In this document: positions 26,320 to 35,566 of the stretch, one piece after another
Layout: the number at the start of each line of letters is the position of its first letter
Position numbering within the stretch: position 1 is the stretch's first letter
NCBI GenBank assembly: GCA_048493715.1
Contig: JBGDCZ010000026.1
Location: 1 to 40,882 of the forward strand
Source: Arsenophonus sp048493715
GTDB lineage: Bacteria > Pseudomonadota > Gammaproteobacteria > Enterobacterales > Enterobacteriaceae
Direction: 5' to 3'
Length of the DNA: 40,882 nt
The notes under the pieces: generated by a model
What the model saw: only the letters and a program-made list of their open reading frames with translations
What the model was told of the DNA's origin: nothing
Databases searched by the model: none
Program-made: the position numbers and the translations under genes

Positions 26320-27048
26320 TTAATCACGCGAAATTAACGTACCTTCATTTTCACCCACTACGATGCGACGTAACGCTCCAGGTTTATTCATGTTGAAAAC
26401 GCGGATTGGTAAATTATGATCACGAGCCAGCGTAAATGCCGCCAAATCCATAACTTTTAATTCGCGTTCTAATACTTCCTGGTAAGTTAATTTATTATAA
26501 AAAACCGCATCTGTACTCTTCGATGGGTCGACTGAATAGACACCATCAACTTTGGTTGCTTTTAAAACAACATCAGCCTCAATTTCTATACCTCGTAAAC
26601 AAGCAGCTGAATCTGTTGTAAAAAAAGGATTGCCAGTTCCTGCCGAGAAAATAACAACTCTGCCATTAAGAAGCAGACTAATAGCCTCAGCCCAACTATA
26701 ATTGTCGCACACCCCATTTAATGGTATTGCTGACATTAGTCTGGCATTAACATATGCACGATGTAACGCATCACGCATGGCTAACCCATTCATTACCGTC
26801 GCTAACATTCCCATATGATCGCCAACCACACGATTCATTCCTGCTTCCGCTAGCCCTGCGCCACGAAATAGGTTGCCACCACCAATAACGACACCAACCT
26901 GTATCGCTAACTCTACCAGTTCTTTAATTTCTTGGGCCATGCGATCTAAAACGCTCGCATCAATACCAAAACCTTCTGAACCTTGTAGAGCTTCGCCACT
27001 AAGCTTAAGCAAGATACGCTGATATACGGGTTTTGCATTAGTTGCCAT
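26320..27048 (-). CDS. pyrH: UMP kinase PyrH
   Basis: Amino-acid-kinase-family UMP kinase, making UDP for RNA, DNA and envelope sugar nucleotides. It has 242 residues (241 in E. coli). Motifs include RILLKLSGEALQG, GVVIGGGNLFRGAGL, the UMP site GDHMGMLATVMNGLAMRDAL, FSAGTGNPFFTTDSAACLR and VDPSK. It lies between tsf and frr, the conserved translation-factor neighbourhood. The 290-bp gap from tsf holds the tsf terminator, so pyrH probably has its own promoter there. Confidence 0.97.
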   Translation of the reverse strand: MATNAKPVYQRILLKLSGEALQGSEGFGIDASVLDRMAQEIKELVELAIQVGVVIGGGNLFRGAGLAEAGMNRVVGDHMGMLATVMNGLAMRDALHRAYVNARLMSAIPLNGVCDNYSWAEAISLLLNGRVVIFSAGTGNPFFTTDSAACLRGIEIEADVVLKATKVDGVYSVDPSKSTDAVFYNKLTYQEVLERELKVMDLAAFTLARDHNLPIRVFNMNKPGALRRIVVGENEGTLISRD

Positions 27049-27292
27049 GGTGTTTCGTCCTGAGCAGATAAATTATTGAAGGTTTAAAATTCTTAGTTCA
27101 AAGTCTAAATATAAGATACTGGATTAGTTACTTTTCTTTATTTCTAGAGTAAAGATATAATTTAGTCTAAATATTAACAAAAATCTTTTGAATTAAGCAT
27201 ATGCTTAATTAAATAATTTAGTGGCAAATTTACACATAAATCATCATTGATGTTTCATTACCAGCCAGATAAAAAAATTATAAATATTTGGA

Positions 27293-27320
27293 TAAAACAG
27301 AACCGCCCATTGGCGGCTCT
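27293..27320 (-). terminator. Intrinsic terminator of rpsB-tsf
   Basis: On the minus strand the arm AGCCGCC pairs with GGCGGTT around a short loop and is followed by CTGTTTTATCC. It starts 19 bp after the tsf stop. Confidence 0.85.
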
Positions 27321-27338
27321 ATTTATCATCTGGTATCA

Positions 27339-28190
27339 CTATTGACTCATTGCTGCAACTTCAGCCGCAAAATCAGTTTCTACTTTTTCGATACCTTCAC
27401 CAACTTCAAATCGGATAAAGTTAGTAACTTTTGCATTTTTCTCTTTCAACAGTGCACCAACTGTTTTGCTTGGATCCATCACAAATTGTTGACCATTTAA
27501 AGAGATCTCTCCGGTAAATTTGTTCATGCGGCCAGTGACCATTTTTTCTGCAATTTCACGAGGCTTACCAGACTGCATTGCGATATCTAATTGAATTTGA
27601 TGCTCATGGGCAACAACATCCGCCGGAACATCTGTTGGCGTAATATATTCGGGTTTGCTCGCCGCGATATGCATAGCAATATGTTTAATCAGCTCAGCAT
27701 CAGCACCTTCAGCAGAAACAAGAACCCCAATGCGAACACCATGCAAATAGCAGCCTACTCTTTCACCTTCAAGGATCTTAACTCGGCGAATATTAATATT
27801 TTCACCAATCTTGGCAACGATTGCTGTACGTTGCTCTTCAAATTTGGCCTTTAATTCATCAATACCTGACAATTTATCAGCTACCACGGATTTCAATACT
27901 TCGTTACCGAATGCTAGAAAACTCGCATCCTTAGCCACAAAATCCGTTTCACAATTCAATTCAAGCAATGCCCCAAATTTGCCATCGGCAGAAACTTCCG
28001 CCATTATTACGCCTTCGGCAGCCACCCGACCGGCTTTTTTAGCCGCTTTTGCTTGACCTGATTTACGCATATTATCGATAGCTAATTCGATATCACCATT
28101 AGCTTCAACCAATGCTTTTTTACACTCCATCATACCTGCGCCAGTACGTTCACGCAGTTCTTTTACCAAAGCAGCGGTAATTCCAGACAT
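27339..28190 (-). CDS. tsf: Elongation factor Ts
   Basis: Nucleotide-exchange factor that regenerates EF-Tu-GTP. It has 283 residues, as in E. coli. The N-terminal UBA-like module contains LRERTGAGMMECKKAL, followed by the core TDFV signature (ELNCETDFVAKDASFLAF) that contacts EF-Tu, and the C-terminal module. It is co-transcribed behind rpsB across a 155-bp gap with possible attenuator hairpins and is closed by a GC-rich terminator. Confidence 0.97.
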   Translation of the reverse strand: MSGITAALVKELRERTGAGMMECKKALVEANGDIELAIDNMRKSGQAKAAKKAGRVAAEGVIMAEVSADGKFGALLELNCETDFVAKDASFLAFGNEVLKSVVADKLSGIDELKAKFEEQRTAIVAKIGENINIRRVKILEGERVGCYLHGVRIGVLVSAEGADAELIKHIAMHIAASKPEYITPTDVPADVVAHEHQIQLDIAMQSGKPREIAEKMVTGRMNKFTGEISLNGQQFVMDPSKTVGALLKEKNAKVTNFIRFEVGEGIEKVETDFAAEVAAMSQ

Positions 28191-28262
28191 GTGATTTATT
28201 CCTCAATCTATCTGATGGGGAAACCATCCCATGCAGACAATTCTCATTCTTATAAATAAAAG

Positions 28263-28342
28263 GAGCCAATTAGACCCCTATAACCAATATATTTTAATAC
28301 CTGGTTCATAAGGGCTCTTCCATGCTTAACGAAGAGCTGGCC
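28263..28342 (-). promoter_or_regulatory. Putative attenuator in the rpsB-tsf intergenic region
   Basis: On the minus strand CTCTTC (28331-28336) can pair with GAAGAG (28315-28320). The overlapping GAGCC (28313-28317) can instead pair with GGCTC (28263-28267), closing a longer stem that contains a near-complementary CCCTTAT...ATAGGGG arm pair and runs into CTTTTATTTAT. The two pairings share bases 28315-28317, so they compete. Partial termination between rpsB and tsf is known in E. coli. The exact structure here is inference from base pairing. Confidence 0.55.
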
Positions 28343-28345
28343 TTA

Positions 28346-29071
28346 TTATTCAGTCTCTAGCAAGTTTTCTTCTGGTTTAATCGCCTGATCTTGAGAACGA
28401 CCTTCATGAACAGCTTTAGCAACAGCAGTTAGATACAGTTTAATTGCACGGATCGCATCATCATTACCAGGGATAATATAATCAACACCATCTGGATCAG
28501 AATTAGTATCAACAATAGCAAACACAGGGATACCTAAATTGTTTGCTTCTTTAATCGCAATATGCTCATGTTCCGCATCAACAACAAACAAAGCGTCAGG
28601 CAATCCGCCCATTTCTTTAATACCACCCAGACTATTTTCTAGCTTGCTAAGCTCACGGGTACGCATCAACGCTTCTTTTTTGGTCAATTTATCAAAAGTA
28701 CCATCCTGAGATTGTGCTTCTAAATCTTTTAAGCGCTTAATAGACTGACGAACGGTTTTCCAGTTAGTCAGCATACCACCTAACCAGCGGTGATTAACAA
28801 AATACTGATCACAACTATTAGCCGCTTCTTTTATAGATTCGCTTGCTGCACGCTTAGTGCCAACAAACAAAATTTTGCCTTTGCGTGAAGCAATTTTAGT
28901 CAACTCAGCTAATGCTTCGTTGAACATTGGAACAGTTTTCTCCAAACTAATAATATGCACTTTATTGCGCGCACCAAAGATGTAAGTTTTCATCTTTGGA
29001 TTCCAGTAACGAGTCTGGTGACCAAAGTGAACGCCCGCTTGAAGCATATCGCGCATGGAAACAGTTGCCAT
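28346..29071 (-). CDS. rpsB: 30S ribosomal protein S2
   Basis: Small-subunit protein required for S1 attachment and mRNA binding. It has 241 residues, as in E. coli, and starts MATVSMRDMLQAGVHFGHQTRYWNPKM, the family N-terminus. NHRWLGGMLTNWKTVRQSI and PDALFVVDAEHEHIAIKEANNLGIPVFAIVDTN-type core segments are intact. In Enterobacterales S2 represses its own operon by binding the rpsB leader. A 114-base leader with candidate structure and promoter lies upstream. Confidence 0.97.
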   Translation of the reverse strand: MATVSMRDMLQAGVHFGHQTRYWNPKMKTYIFGARNKVHIISLEKTVPMFNEALAELTKIASRKGKILFVGTKRAASESIKEAANSCDQYFVNHRWLGGMLTNWKTVRQSIKRLKDLEAQSQDGTFDKLTKKEALMRTRELSKLENSLGGIKEMGGLPDALFVVDAEHEHIAIKEANNLGIPVFAIVDTNSDPDGVDYIIPGNDDAIRAIKLYLTAVAKAVHEGRSQDQAIKPEENLLETE

Positions 29072-29197
29072 TTGAACCTCTATAATTTAGTAAATTGGGG
29101 TTATGCCTCCACAGATCCCATTCACCGACTCATTAGCTGTAGGTTTCTCCCACATAAAAGCACCCCGGAAAATGTGCCGATCTGTGTGTGTGTTATA
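29072..29197 (-). promoter_or_regulatory. rpsB promoter and S2-autoregulated leader (t44/tff-like)
   Basis: On the minus strand TGTGTTATAAC (-10 TATAAC at 29192-29197) is an extended -10 promoter of the type reported for gammaproteobacterial rpsB. It gives a leader of about 114 bases ending at the start codon. The leader has blocks able to pair, for example GGGGTGC near the 5' end, and GGGTTATG-type sequence near the 3' end (GGAGGCATAACCCC). In E. coli the same region is the S2 repression target and is listed as the t44 (tff) RNA. Identity is by position and general pattern. Confidence 0.6.
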
Positions 29198-29677
29198 ACA
29201 CAATTAAGTTTATGTTAGAGCTAATCCGCATTTATCTATATTGAAATACACAGAATGCCGGCGCGCTTTATACCATAAAATAACGTAAAACACCAACTAT
29301 AGTTATATTTTTCTGCATTCAAACCATTTGGCTGAATAAAAATATCAAGCAAAATAACAGCGATGGGCTGCAACAATAAATAATATTCATGGCTAAATAA
29401 AATTAAGCATAAAATAGTTTACTGAATTATTTTTCTAACATTATAATTTTTATAATATTTTTACATAATACTGATTATAGCTCAATTTGAAACAACTAAA
29501 CATTCTCTTTCAGCTATTTTCATATTTTTAAGAAAATTGATATGTTAAGTCGTTAGTTGGCATAACTGCACTTCACTGCTAACATAACCGTCAACATTCA
29601 GTGTTTATATTTTATCAACATAATACGCTGATAAGCGGGTTATTTACTCACTTAAATCAGCATAAAAGGCAGAATTC
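29198..29677. other. Divergent intergenic region rpsB / map, otherwise featureless
   Basis: About 480 bp of AT-rich DNA between the leftward rpsB promoter and rightward map. I see no open reading frame or gene remnant here. It must hold the map promoter, but no single -35/-10 pair stands out. Just before map, AAAAGGCAG (about 29664-29672) is a possible Shine-Dalgarno. Confidence 0.5.
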
Positions 29678-30475
29678 ATGGCTATCTCAATTAAAACAGA
29701 AGAAGATATTCAGAAAATGCGTGTCGCCGGGCATTTGGCAGCAGAAGTGTTAGAAATTATTGAACCTTATATAAAACCGGGTGTTTCCACCGGCGAACTT
29801 GATCGCATCTGTCACTTACATATTGTCGAAAAACAACAAGCTATCCCTGCCTGTTTAAATTATCATGGCTTTCCTAAATCTATCTGTACATCCGTTAATG
29901 ATGTCATTTGTCACGGTATTCCTAGTGACGAAAAAATCTTAAAAGAAGGTGATATCATTAATATTGATGTCACAGTCATTAAAAATGGCTTCCATGGCGA
30001 CACTTCCAAAATGTTCATTGTCGGTAAACCAACCATTCAAGGCGAGCGGTTATGTAAAGTAGCTCAAGAAAGCCTCTATCTGGCCTTAAAAATGGTGAAA
30101 CCAGGTATTCGTTTGTGGGCAATAGGCCATGTAATTCAGCAATTCGTTGAGCAACATCATTTTTCTGTTGTGCGTGAATATTGTGGACATGGCATCGGTC
30201 AAGTTTTTCATGAAGAACCTCAAGTATTACATTACGATGCTGATGACAGCGGCGTAATACTACAAAAAGGCATGACTTTTACTATCGAGCCAATGGTAAA
30301 TACCGGTGATCATCGTATTAGAACAATGAAAGATGGCTGGACAGTAAAAACAAAAGATCGAGGTTGGTCGGCACAATATGAACATACCTTAGCTGTCACC
30401 GACAATGGGTGTGAAATTTTAACGTTACGCAAAGAAGAAGAACCGTTTATTTCAGCTATATTAGTGAATAAATAA
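29678..30475 (+). CDS. map: Type I methionine aminopeptidase Map
   Basis: Dimetal enzyme that removes the initiator methionine from nascent proteins; essential. It has 265 residues (264 in E. coli). Metal ligands are recognisable in DIINIDVTVIKNGFHGDTSK (two Asp), CGHGIGQVFHEEP (His), TIEPMVN (Glu) and QYEHTLAVT (Glu). It is divergent from rpsB, as in E. coli, and followed by glnD. A weak hairpin (AGCCTCC/GGGGGCT, 30486-30507) follows the stop. Confidence 0.97.
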   Translation: MAISIKTEEDIQKMRVAGHLAAEVLEIIEPYIKPGVSTGELDRICHLHIVEKQQAIPACLNYHGFPKSICTSVNDVICHGIPSDEKILKEGDIINIDVTVIKNGFHGDTSKMFIVGKPTIQGERLCKVAQESLYLALKMVKPGIRLWAIGHVIQQFVEQHHFSVVREYCGHGIGQVFHEEPQVLHYDADDSGVILQKGMTFTIEPMVNTGDHRIRTMKDGWTVKTKDRGWSAQYEHTLAVTDNGCEILTLRKEEEPFISAILVNK

Positions 30476-30608
30476 TTTTCTGATTAGCCTCCATAATTTT
30501 GGGGGCTTGTAGATTAATGATATTGCTTTATCTCTTTTTTGTTTATTAATGCCATTTATTTAGTGATCTCATAATCAGATCCCCTCCAGCAATTTCGGTT
30601 ATGATGCC

Positions 30609-33272
30609 ATGATAAAAAGTAATCAGCCTGTCTCTGCCATCCTTGTTCTTGATAAATTATCTCAAGAGGATTTTACTTTACCTTTATTAAAACAACAGAT
30701 AGAACTCTTTCAAAAATTGTTAGAACAATCTTTCAAAGCCGGGGTTAGTGCTACTGAACTTATTGCCGCTCGGAGCAAATATCTGGATAAATTGTTACAG
30801 CGTCTGTGGCAAATTAATCGTTTTGGTGATATTCGCCAATTATCATTAATTGCTGTAGGTGGTTATGGTCGACAGGAATTACATCCTCTTTCAGATATAG
30901 ACTTATTAATTTTAAGCCACCATCCTTTAGCTACTACTATCACCGCGACCATCGGTCAATTTATTACTCTATTATGGGATTTAGGTTATCAAGTTGGCCA
31001 TAGTGTTCGTACACTGGAACAGTGCTTACAAGCAGGACAGTCAAATCTCTCTATCGCCACTAATCTATTTGAATCAAGGCTAATTTGTGGCGATCGAGCT
31101 CTATTTCTCACATTACAACAAGCGATATTTAGCCAGAATTTTTGGCCATCTGAGCAATTCTTTACAGCTAAATGTAGTGAACAACACCAGCGCCATCAAC
31201 GTTATCATACCAGTTACAACCTTGAACCAGATATCAAAAGTAGTCCCCGCGGTTTACGTGATATTCATATATTGTTATGGCTTGCACGGCGTCATTTTGG
31301 TGCAACTACCATTGAACAAACAATTAAGTTCGGCTTTCTAAAGCCAGCCGAATATCGCGAGTTAAAAATATGTCTAAATTTTTTGCTTCGTATGCGCTTT
31401 GCCCTGCATTTAATGATAAAACGTTATGATAATCGCCTACTATTTGAACATCAGTTAAATGTTGCCCAGAGCTACTAGGTTATAAAGGTGAAGACAATCA
31501 GCCAGTTGAGCAACTTATGAAAGACTACTATCGCGTGACTCGGCGTGTTCGAGAACTCAATAACATGCTGCTGCAACTATTTGATGAAGCCATTCTTAGC
31601 GAAAAAAACCTGGCAGAACCACTTAAACTTGATCATGAATTTCAACTAAGAGGGGAGCTTATCGAGCTGATTGATACTACCCTTTTCCATCGTGATCCGG
31701 CTGCCATATTGCGGCTATTTTATCAAATGGCGGAGCATGTTAATATTCAAGGGATATATTCCGCAACACTACGTCAATTGCGTTTTGCCTGTCAAAAACT
31801 AACTAAACCTCTGTGCGAAACTCCGATTGCTCGTGAAATTTTTATCACTATTCTACGCCATCCTCCTAGAGCGGTAAAAGGTGCCATTGTTCCAATGCAC
31901 TTACATTATGTACTTATTGCTTATACCCCGCTTTGGCAAGATATTGTTGGACAAATGCAATTTGATCTTTTCCATACTTATACTGTCGATAAGCACACTG
32001 TACGTGTGTTACAAAAAATTGATCAATTTGCTGATCAAAAAAATAATAAGCAACATCCGTTATGTGTTGCCATTTATACTAAGCTTGCTCAACCTGAAAT
32101 TTTACGTCTGGCCGCTATGTTCCATGATATCGCTAAAGGTAGACAAGGAAATCACTCTGAAATAGGGGCGAAAGAGACAAAAAAATTTGCCCTAGCCCAT
32201 GGCCTATCCGAACATGATTCATCTTTAGTTACCTGGCTAGTGCGTCAACACCTTCTGATGTCAGTAACAGCCCAACGGCGTGATATTCAAGATCCGGTTG
32301 TTATTGAACAATTTGCTAGTGAAGTAAAAACCATAAACCGTTTAGATTATCTTTTGTGCCTCACCGTTGCCGATATCTGCGCAACCAATAAAACCTTATG
32401 GAATAGCTGGAAACAAAGTCTACTAAAAGAACTCTATCTATTAACTAAAAATCAATTAAATCAGGGTACACAAGCAATACCAACTTTACGCCAACGTATC
32501 CAACACAATCGCTTGCAAGCGTTAACACAACTAGGTGAAAAAAATATTCATGCCGCTGATCTAAAAAAATTATGGTCACGCTGCCATGCTGATTACTTTT
32601 TACGCCATAATTCACAGCAACTTGCCTGGCACGCCGGTGCCTTATTAAAACACCATTTAAAACAACCTTTGATACTGATTAGCACAGGGACCGTTCATGG
32701 TGGCACAGAAATATTTATCTGGTGTCCCGATCGTCCATCACTATTTGCTGCAGTTGCCGGAGAACTTGATAGGCGAAACCGTAATATTCACAGCGCACAA
32801 ATCTTTACTAACAAAGATAATATGACGATGGATACCTTTTTTGTCTTAGATCCCAACGGGCAACCGCTTGCTCACGATCGCTATGAAAATATTCGCCAAG
32901 CTTTATTAAAGGTTATTAAGTCCCCAGATAGCAATACACTGAAAATACGTAACGCACATCATAAATTTCGCCATTTTAATGTACCAACTAAAGTTCATTT
33001 TCTGCCCAACCACAATACCAGGCGGACTTATATGGGGCTTATTGCCCGTGATAAACCCGGATTATTGGCACAAATTGGTAATATATTTACTGAAATGGCA
33101 GTGTCTTTACACGGAGCCAGGATCACTACGATTGGAGAAAGAAGAGGATTTGTTTGTACTTACTGATCAAAACAACCAAGCGCTCAATCAAAATATACAG
33201 CAAAAACTGGCAGAAAGATTGACACAAGCGCTGGCTTCCACAGATGAAGAAAAAAGTAAACATGATAAATAA
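30609..33272 (+). pseudogene. glnD: glnD: PII uridylyltransferase/uridylyl-removing enzyme, broken by two frameshifts
   Basis: GlnD senses glutamine and adds or removes UMP on PII proteins (GlnB, GlnK), setting nitrogen control. Homology to the about 890-residue protein is continuous but in three pieces. Piece 1 (30609-31478) has the nucleotidyltransferase site GGYGRQELHPLSDIDLLIL (D96, D98) and stops after NVAQSY. Near 31465-31475 a 1-base loss shifts to the frame that reads ELLGYKGEDNQPVEQLMKDY and runs to 33166; it has the HD domain (MFHDIAKGR) and first ACT domain. Near 33136-33145 a second shift (2-base loss or 1-base gain) interrupts ITTIGER; the third frame EEDLFVLTDQNNQALNQ ends at 33272. 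The body is otherwise well preserved, so the damage is recent. At best, a truncated transferase fragment is made. Confidence 0.88.
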
Positions 33273-33298
33273 TCACAGCATAGAGGATGAGTAATTTT

Positions 33299-34123
33299 AT
33301 GGAGCAACTTAAAACCATTATTGAAAATGCTTTTGAACATCGCGCAAAAATCACCCCCGCGACCACCGATGCTCAATTAAGTAATGCCATCAATCAAGTG
33401 ATGACTCAACTTGATAAAGGCCAGTTAAGAGTCGCTGACAAGATAGATGGAAAATGGGTAACTCATCAATGGCTTAAAAAAGCTGTGCTACTCTCATTTT
33501 GTATCAATGACAATCAACTAATCGAAGGTGCAGAAAGTCGCTATTATGACAAAGTAGAAATGAAATTTGCTGACTATGATTATGCTCGTTTTCAACAAGA
33601 AGGTTTTCGGGTTGTGCCACCGGCCACTGCCCGAAAAGGCGCGTTTATCGCCCGCAATACTGTTTTAATGCCATCTTATATTAATATTGGTGCTTACATT
33701 GACGAAGGCTCTATGATCGATACCTGGGCAACGGTTGGCTCTTGTGCACAGATTGGTAAAAACGTTCACTTATCCGGTGGCGTTGGCATTGGTGGTGTTT
33801 TAGAACCTTTACAAGCTAATCCAACCGTTATTGAAGATAACTGTTTTATTGGTGCTCGCTCTGAAATTGTCGAAGGGGTCATTGTTGAAGAAGGCTCTGT
33901 CATCTCAATGGGAGTTTATATTGGCCAAAGCACCAAAATCTATGATAGGGAAACAAATCAAATACATTATGGCCGAATTCCTGCTGGTTCAGTCGTCGTC
34001 GCAGGAAACCTACCAACCAAAAATGGCAACTATAGCCTATATTGCGCGGTTATAGTAAAAAAAGTTGATGAGAAAACCAGAAAAAAAGTTGGCATTAATG
34101 AGTTACTAAGAACCATCGACTAA
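33299..34123 (+). CDS. dapD: 2,3,4,5-tetrahydropyridine-2,6-dicarboxylate N-succinyltransferase DapD
   Basis: Succinyl-CoA-dependent enzyme of lysine and meso-diaminopimelate synthesis, needed for peptidoglycan. I choose the ATG at 33299 (MEQLKTIIENAFEHRAKI), which gives 274 residues as in E. coli. An ATG at 33287 is in frame but directly abuts the GAGG ribosome site. The N-terminal helical domain is followed by a left-handed beta-helix of hexapeptide repeats (about 105-240), including DTWATVGSCAQIGKNVHLSGG. The protein ends KVGINELLRTID, as in E. coli. It is intact although the upstream glnD is broken. Confidence 0.96.
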   Translation: MEQLKTIIENAFEHRAKITPATTDAQLSNAINQVMTQLDKGQLRVADKIDGKWVTHQWLKKAVLLSFCINDNQLIEGAESRYYDKVEMKFADYDYARFQQEGFRVVPPATARKGAFIARNTVLMPSYINIGAYIDEGSMIDTWATVGSCAQIGKNVHLSGGVGIGGVLEPLQANPTVIEDNCFIGARSEIVEGVIVEEGSVISMGVYIGQSTKIYDRETNQIHYGRIPAGSVVVAGNLPTKNGNYSLYCAVIVKKVDEKTRKKVGINELLRTID

Positions 34124-34133
34124 GATTTATCAT

Positions 34134-34165
34134 AGCGGATTATCGATTATGTATCCGCTTATTCT
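34134..34165 (+). terminator. Probable terminator of dapD
   Basis: The arms AGCGGAT (34134-34140) and ATCCGCT (34153-34159) flank a 12-base loop, followed by TATTCTTAATT. The arms resemble those of the metQ terminator. Confidence 0.6.
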
Positions 34166-34240
34166 TAATTATTATGCTAATCTGTAACAATGGTGAAATA
34201 ACATATTCCATCGGGAATTAATTGAGTAGTTAAATCAAGT

Positions 34241-34363
34241 ATGTCACATGATCAAGCCAAACACGATTTAAAAAGTAAGATATTAAATGATTTACACCAT
34301 TTAGAATCTGTAGTCATAAGTAAACTTGCTGAAATTGAAGCAGATTTAGCAAAACTTCCCTAA
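34241..34363 (+). pseudogene. yaeH: yaeH (UPF0325): orphan C-terminal piece
   Basis: A 40-codon frame whose product matches the last third of E. coli YaeH: DLKSKILNDLHHLESVV and KLAEIEADLAKL against DLKRKILDDLRHLESVV and KISEIEADLEKL. The first 90 or so residues of the 128-residue family are not found in the 117 bp between dapD and this piece. Position directly after dapD is the E. coli order. The surviving piece is a charged helix and starts with a chance ATG; no convincing Shine-Dalgarno is visible. YaeH function is unknown, so the effect of the loss is unclear. Confidence 0.8.
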
Positions 34364-34462
34364 AATAACCAACTGTTAGCTTATGTATGGTTATATTAAT
34401 TCGCTTTTAGGCGAAATTTGTATTTCAAGTAAATAAATTGGAATAAGGGTTAAAAATTAAAT

Positions 34463-35197
34463 TTATACTATAGATAACTGCTGACGCTCGAGTTCAGGTA
34501 CAATACCTAACCAATTAAACTGTGTTAACAAACGCATCCAAGCATAATCCCACTTTGCTATCAACTGCAATTTATCGCTTGTCATTGGATGTCTAAAAGA
34601 TAAATAACTTGCATGTAACATTAAACGATTAGTAGCAAAATGATAGGAAACGCCTCGATTTTGACGCAAATCTCCATGGCTGGTATCACCAATTATTGGA
34701 TGACGAATATGTGCCATATGACGTCGTAATTGGTGCTTCCGGCCGGTTTTTGGAGTCAGTGCTAAAAGAGAGAAACGTGAAGTAGGATAACGACCAATTT
34801 GTAGCGGACATTCAACCTTAGCCAGTGGCATATAATGAGTAATGCTCGATTGAGGTTGACTTATTTTGCTGGCGTATTTATCAGCAATCTTATCTTTTTC
34901 AGCCGTCAACGCATAATCGATAATATTAGCGTCGTTAACATAGCCTCGCACAATCGCATGATGTTCAAATTGCTGTGCTAAAAGACAGGCAACCTCACTG
35001 GAAAGCGCCATCAATAATACACCTGAAGTTGGTTTATCCAAACGATGCACCGGAAAAACATGTTGACCAATTTGGTCACGCAAGGTTTACATGACAAAAC
35101 GTATTTCATGTCGATCAAGCCAACTACGATATACAAGCCACCCAGCTGGCTTGTTTATAGCAATTAAATGCTGATCTCGATAAATCACTTCAAGCAT
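34463..35197 (-). pseudogene. truC: truC: tRNA pseudouridine(65) synthase gene, nonsense codon plus in-frame deletion
   Basis: RluA-family enzyme that makes pseudouridine 65 in some tRNAs. The original ATG is at 35195-35197 (MLEVIYRDQHLIAINKPAGW). Codon 37 is TAA (35087-35089), where E. coli has the Gln of VMQTVRDQIGQ; a CAA-to-TAA change is enough. The remaining frame to 34463 is open and holds the catalytic motif HRLDKPTSGV and KTGRKHQLRRHMAHI. Around QFEHHAIVRG about 7 residues are missing compared with E. coli QFEQHQIQKRYHAIVRG. The lost part contains the Lys-Arg-Tyr of a conserved active-site motif. So even a restart (for example TTG at 35083) should give an inactive protein. It overlaps the end of yqcC. 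Confidence 0.88.
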
Positions 35198-35529
35198 CCG
35201 TTGAATTACTCTGTGAAAAGATTGCATCTAAAGCGCGTAAATATTCCAATAATTGGCAATAGTGACCTTCCTGTTCTGCTTTATAGATCTCTTCGAAATA
35301 GAGAGTAATAGAAAATACTTTTGGAAAATCAGCCTGTTGTTCAATAATAGCATATGCCTTGGTAATAGTACCCATTGCAACCATTTATGTGCCTCCATGG
35401 TATCAACAGCAAAAGCAAATGACTAGCAAAAGCTTCAGCTGGTGGCGGAGTATTACTCCAAAGATTAAGGTTTTTCAGCTCTGCTTCAATGAGGCGCAGT
35501 TTTTCTACAACGATAAAATTGATATTCAT
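35190..35529 (-). pseudogene. yqcC: yqcC: frameshifted small conserved gene
   Basis: YqcC is a 109-residue protein of unknown function, normally upstream of truC. Homology is spread over three frames: MNINFIVVEKLRLIEAELKN to about the AFAS segment from 35529; then DTMEAHKWLQWVLLPRH, equivalent to E. coli DTMEPLEWLQWVLIPRM; then EQQADFPKVFSITLYFEEIY down to LLEYLRALDAIFSQ, ending at 35190. At least two frameshifts are therefore needed. The final codons overlap the truC start by 8 bp, so the ancestral translational coupling is still visible. The next gene in E. coli, syd, is not recognisable. Confidence 0.82.
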
Positions 35530-35566
35530 TTCCTACACTATTATCATAAATAAATTATTACATTAT

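Noticed and set aside
28955..29218. Plus-strand ORF of 87 codons across the rpsB start and leader.
   Set aside because: It is antisense to rpsB and its leader, resembles no known protein and is best explained as a shadow frame.
31517..33166. Treating the 549-codon frame as a stand-alone HD/ACT-domain gene.
   Set aside because: Homology to GlnD is continuous upstream in this frame to about 31470 and in another frame before that, and the last ACT domain continues in a third frame; it is a piece of a broken gene.
33287..33298. Start of dapD at 33287.
   Set aside because: It abuts the GAGG element with no spacing and adds four unmatched residues; 33299 gives the standard 274-residue protein.
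34463..35083. Treating the 206-codon frame as a functional short pseudouridine synthase.
   Set aside because: The true N-terminus is upstream of a TAA, and a conserved active-site segment is deleted.
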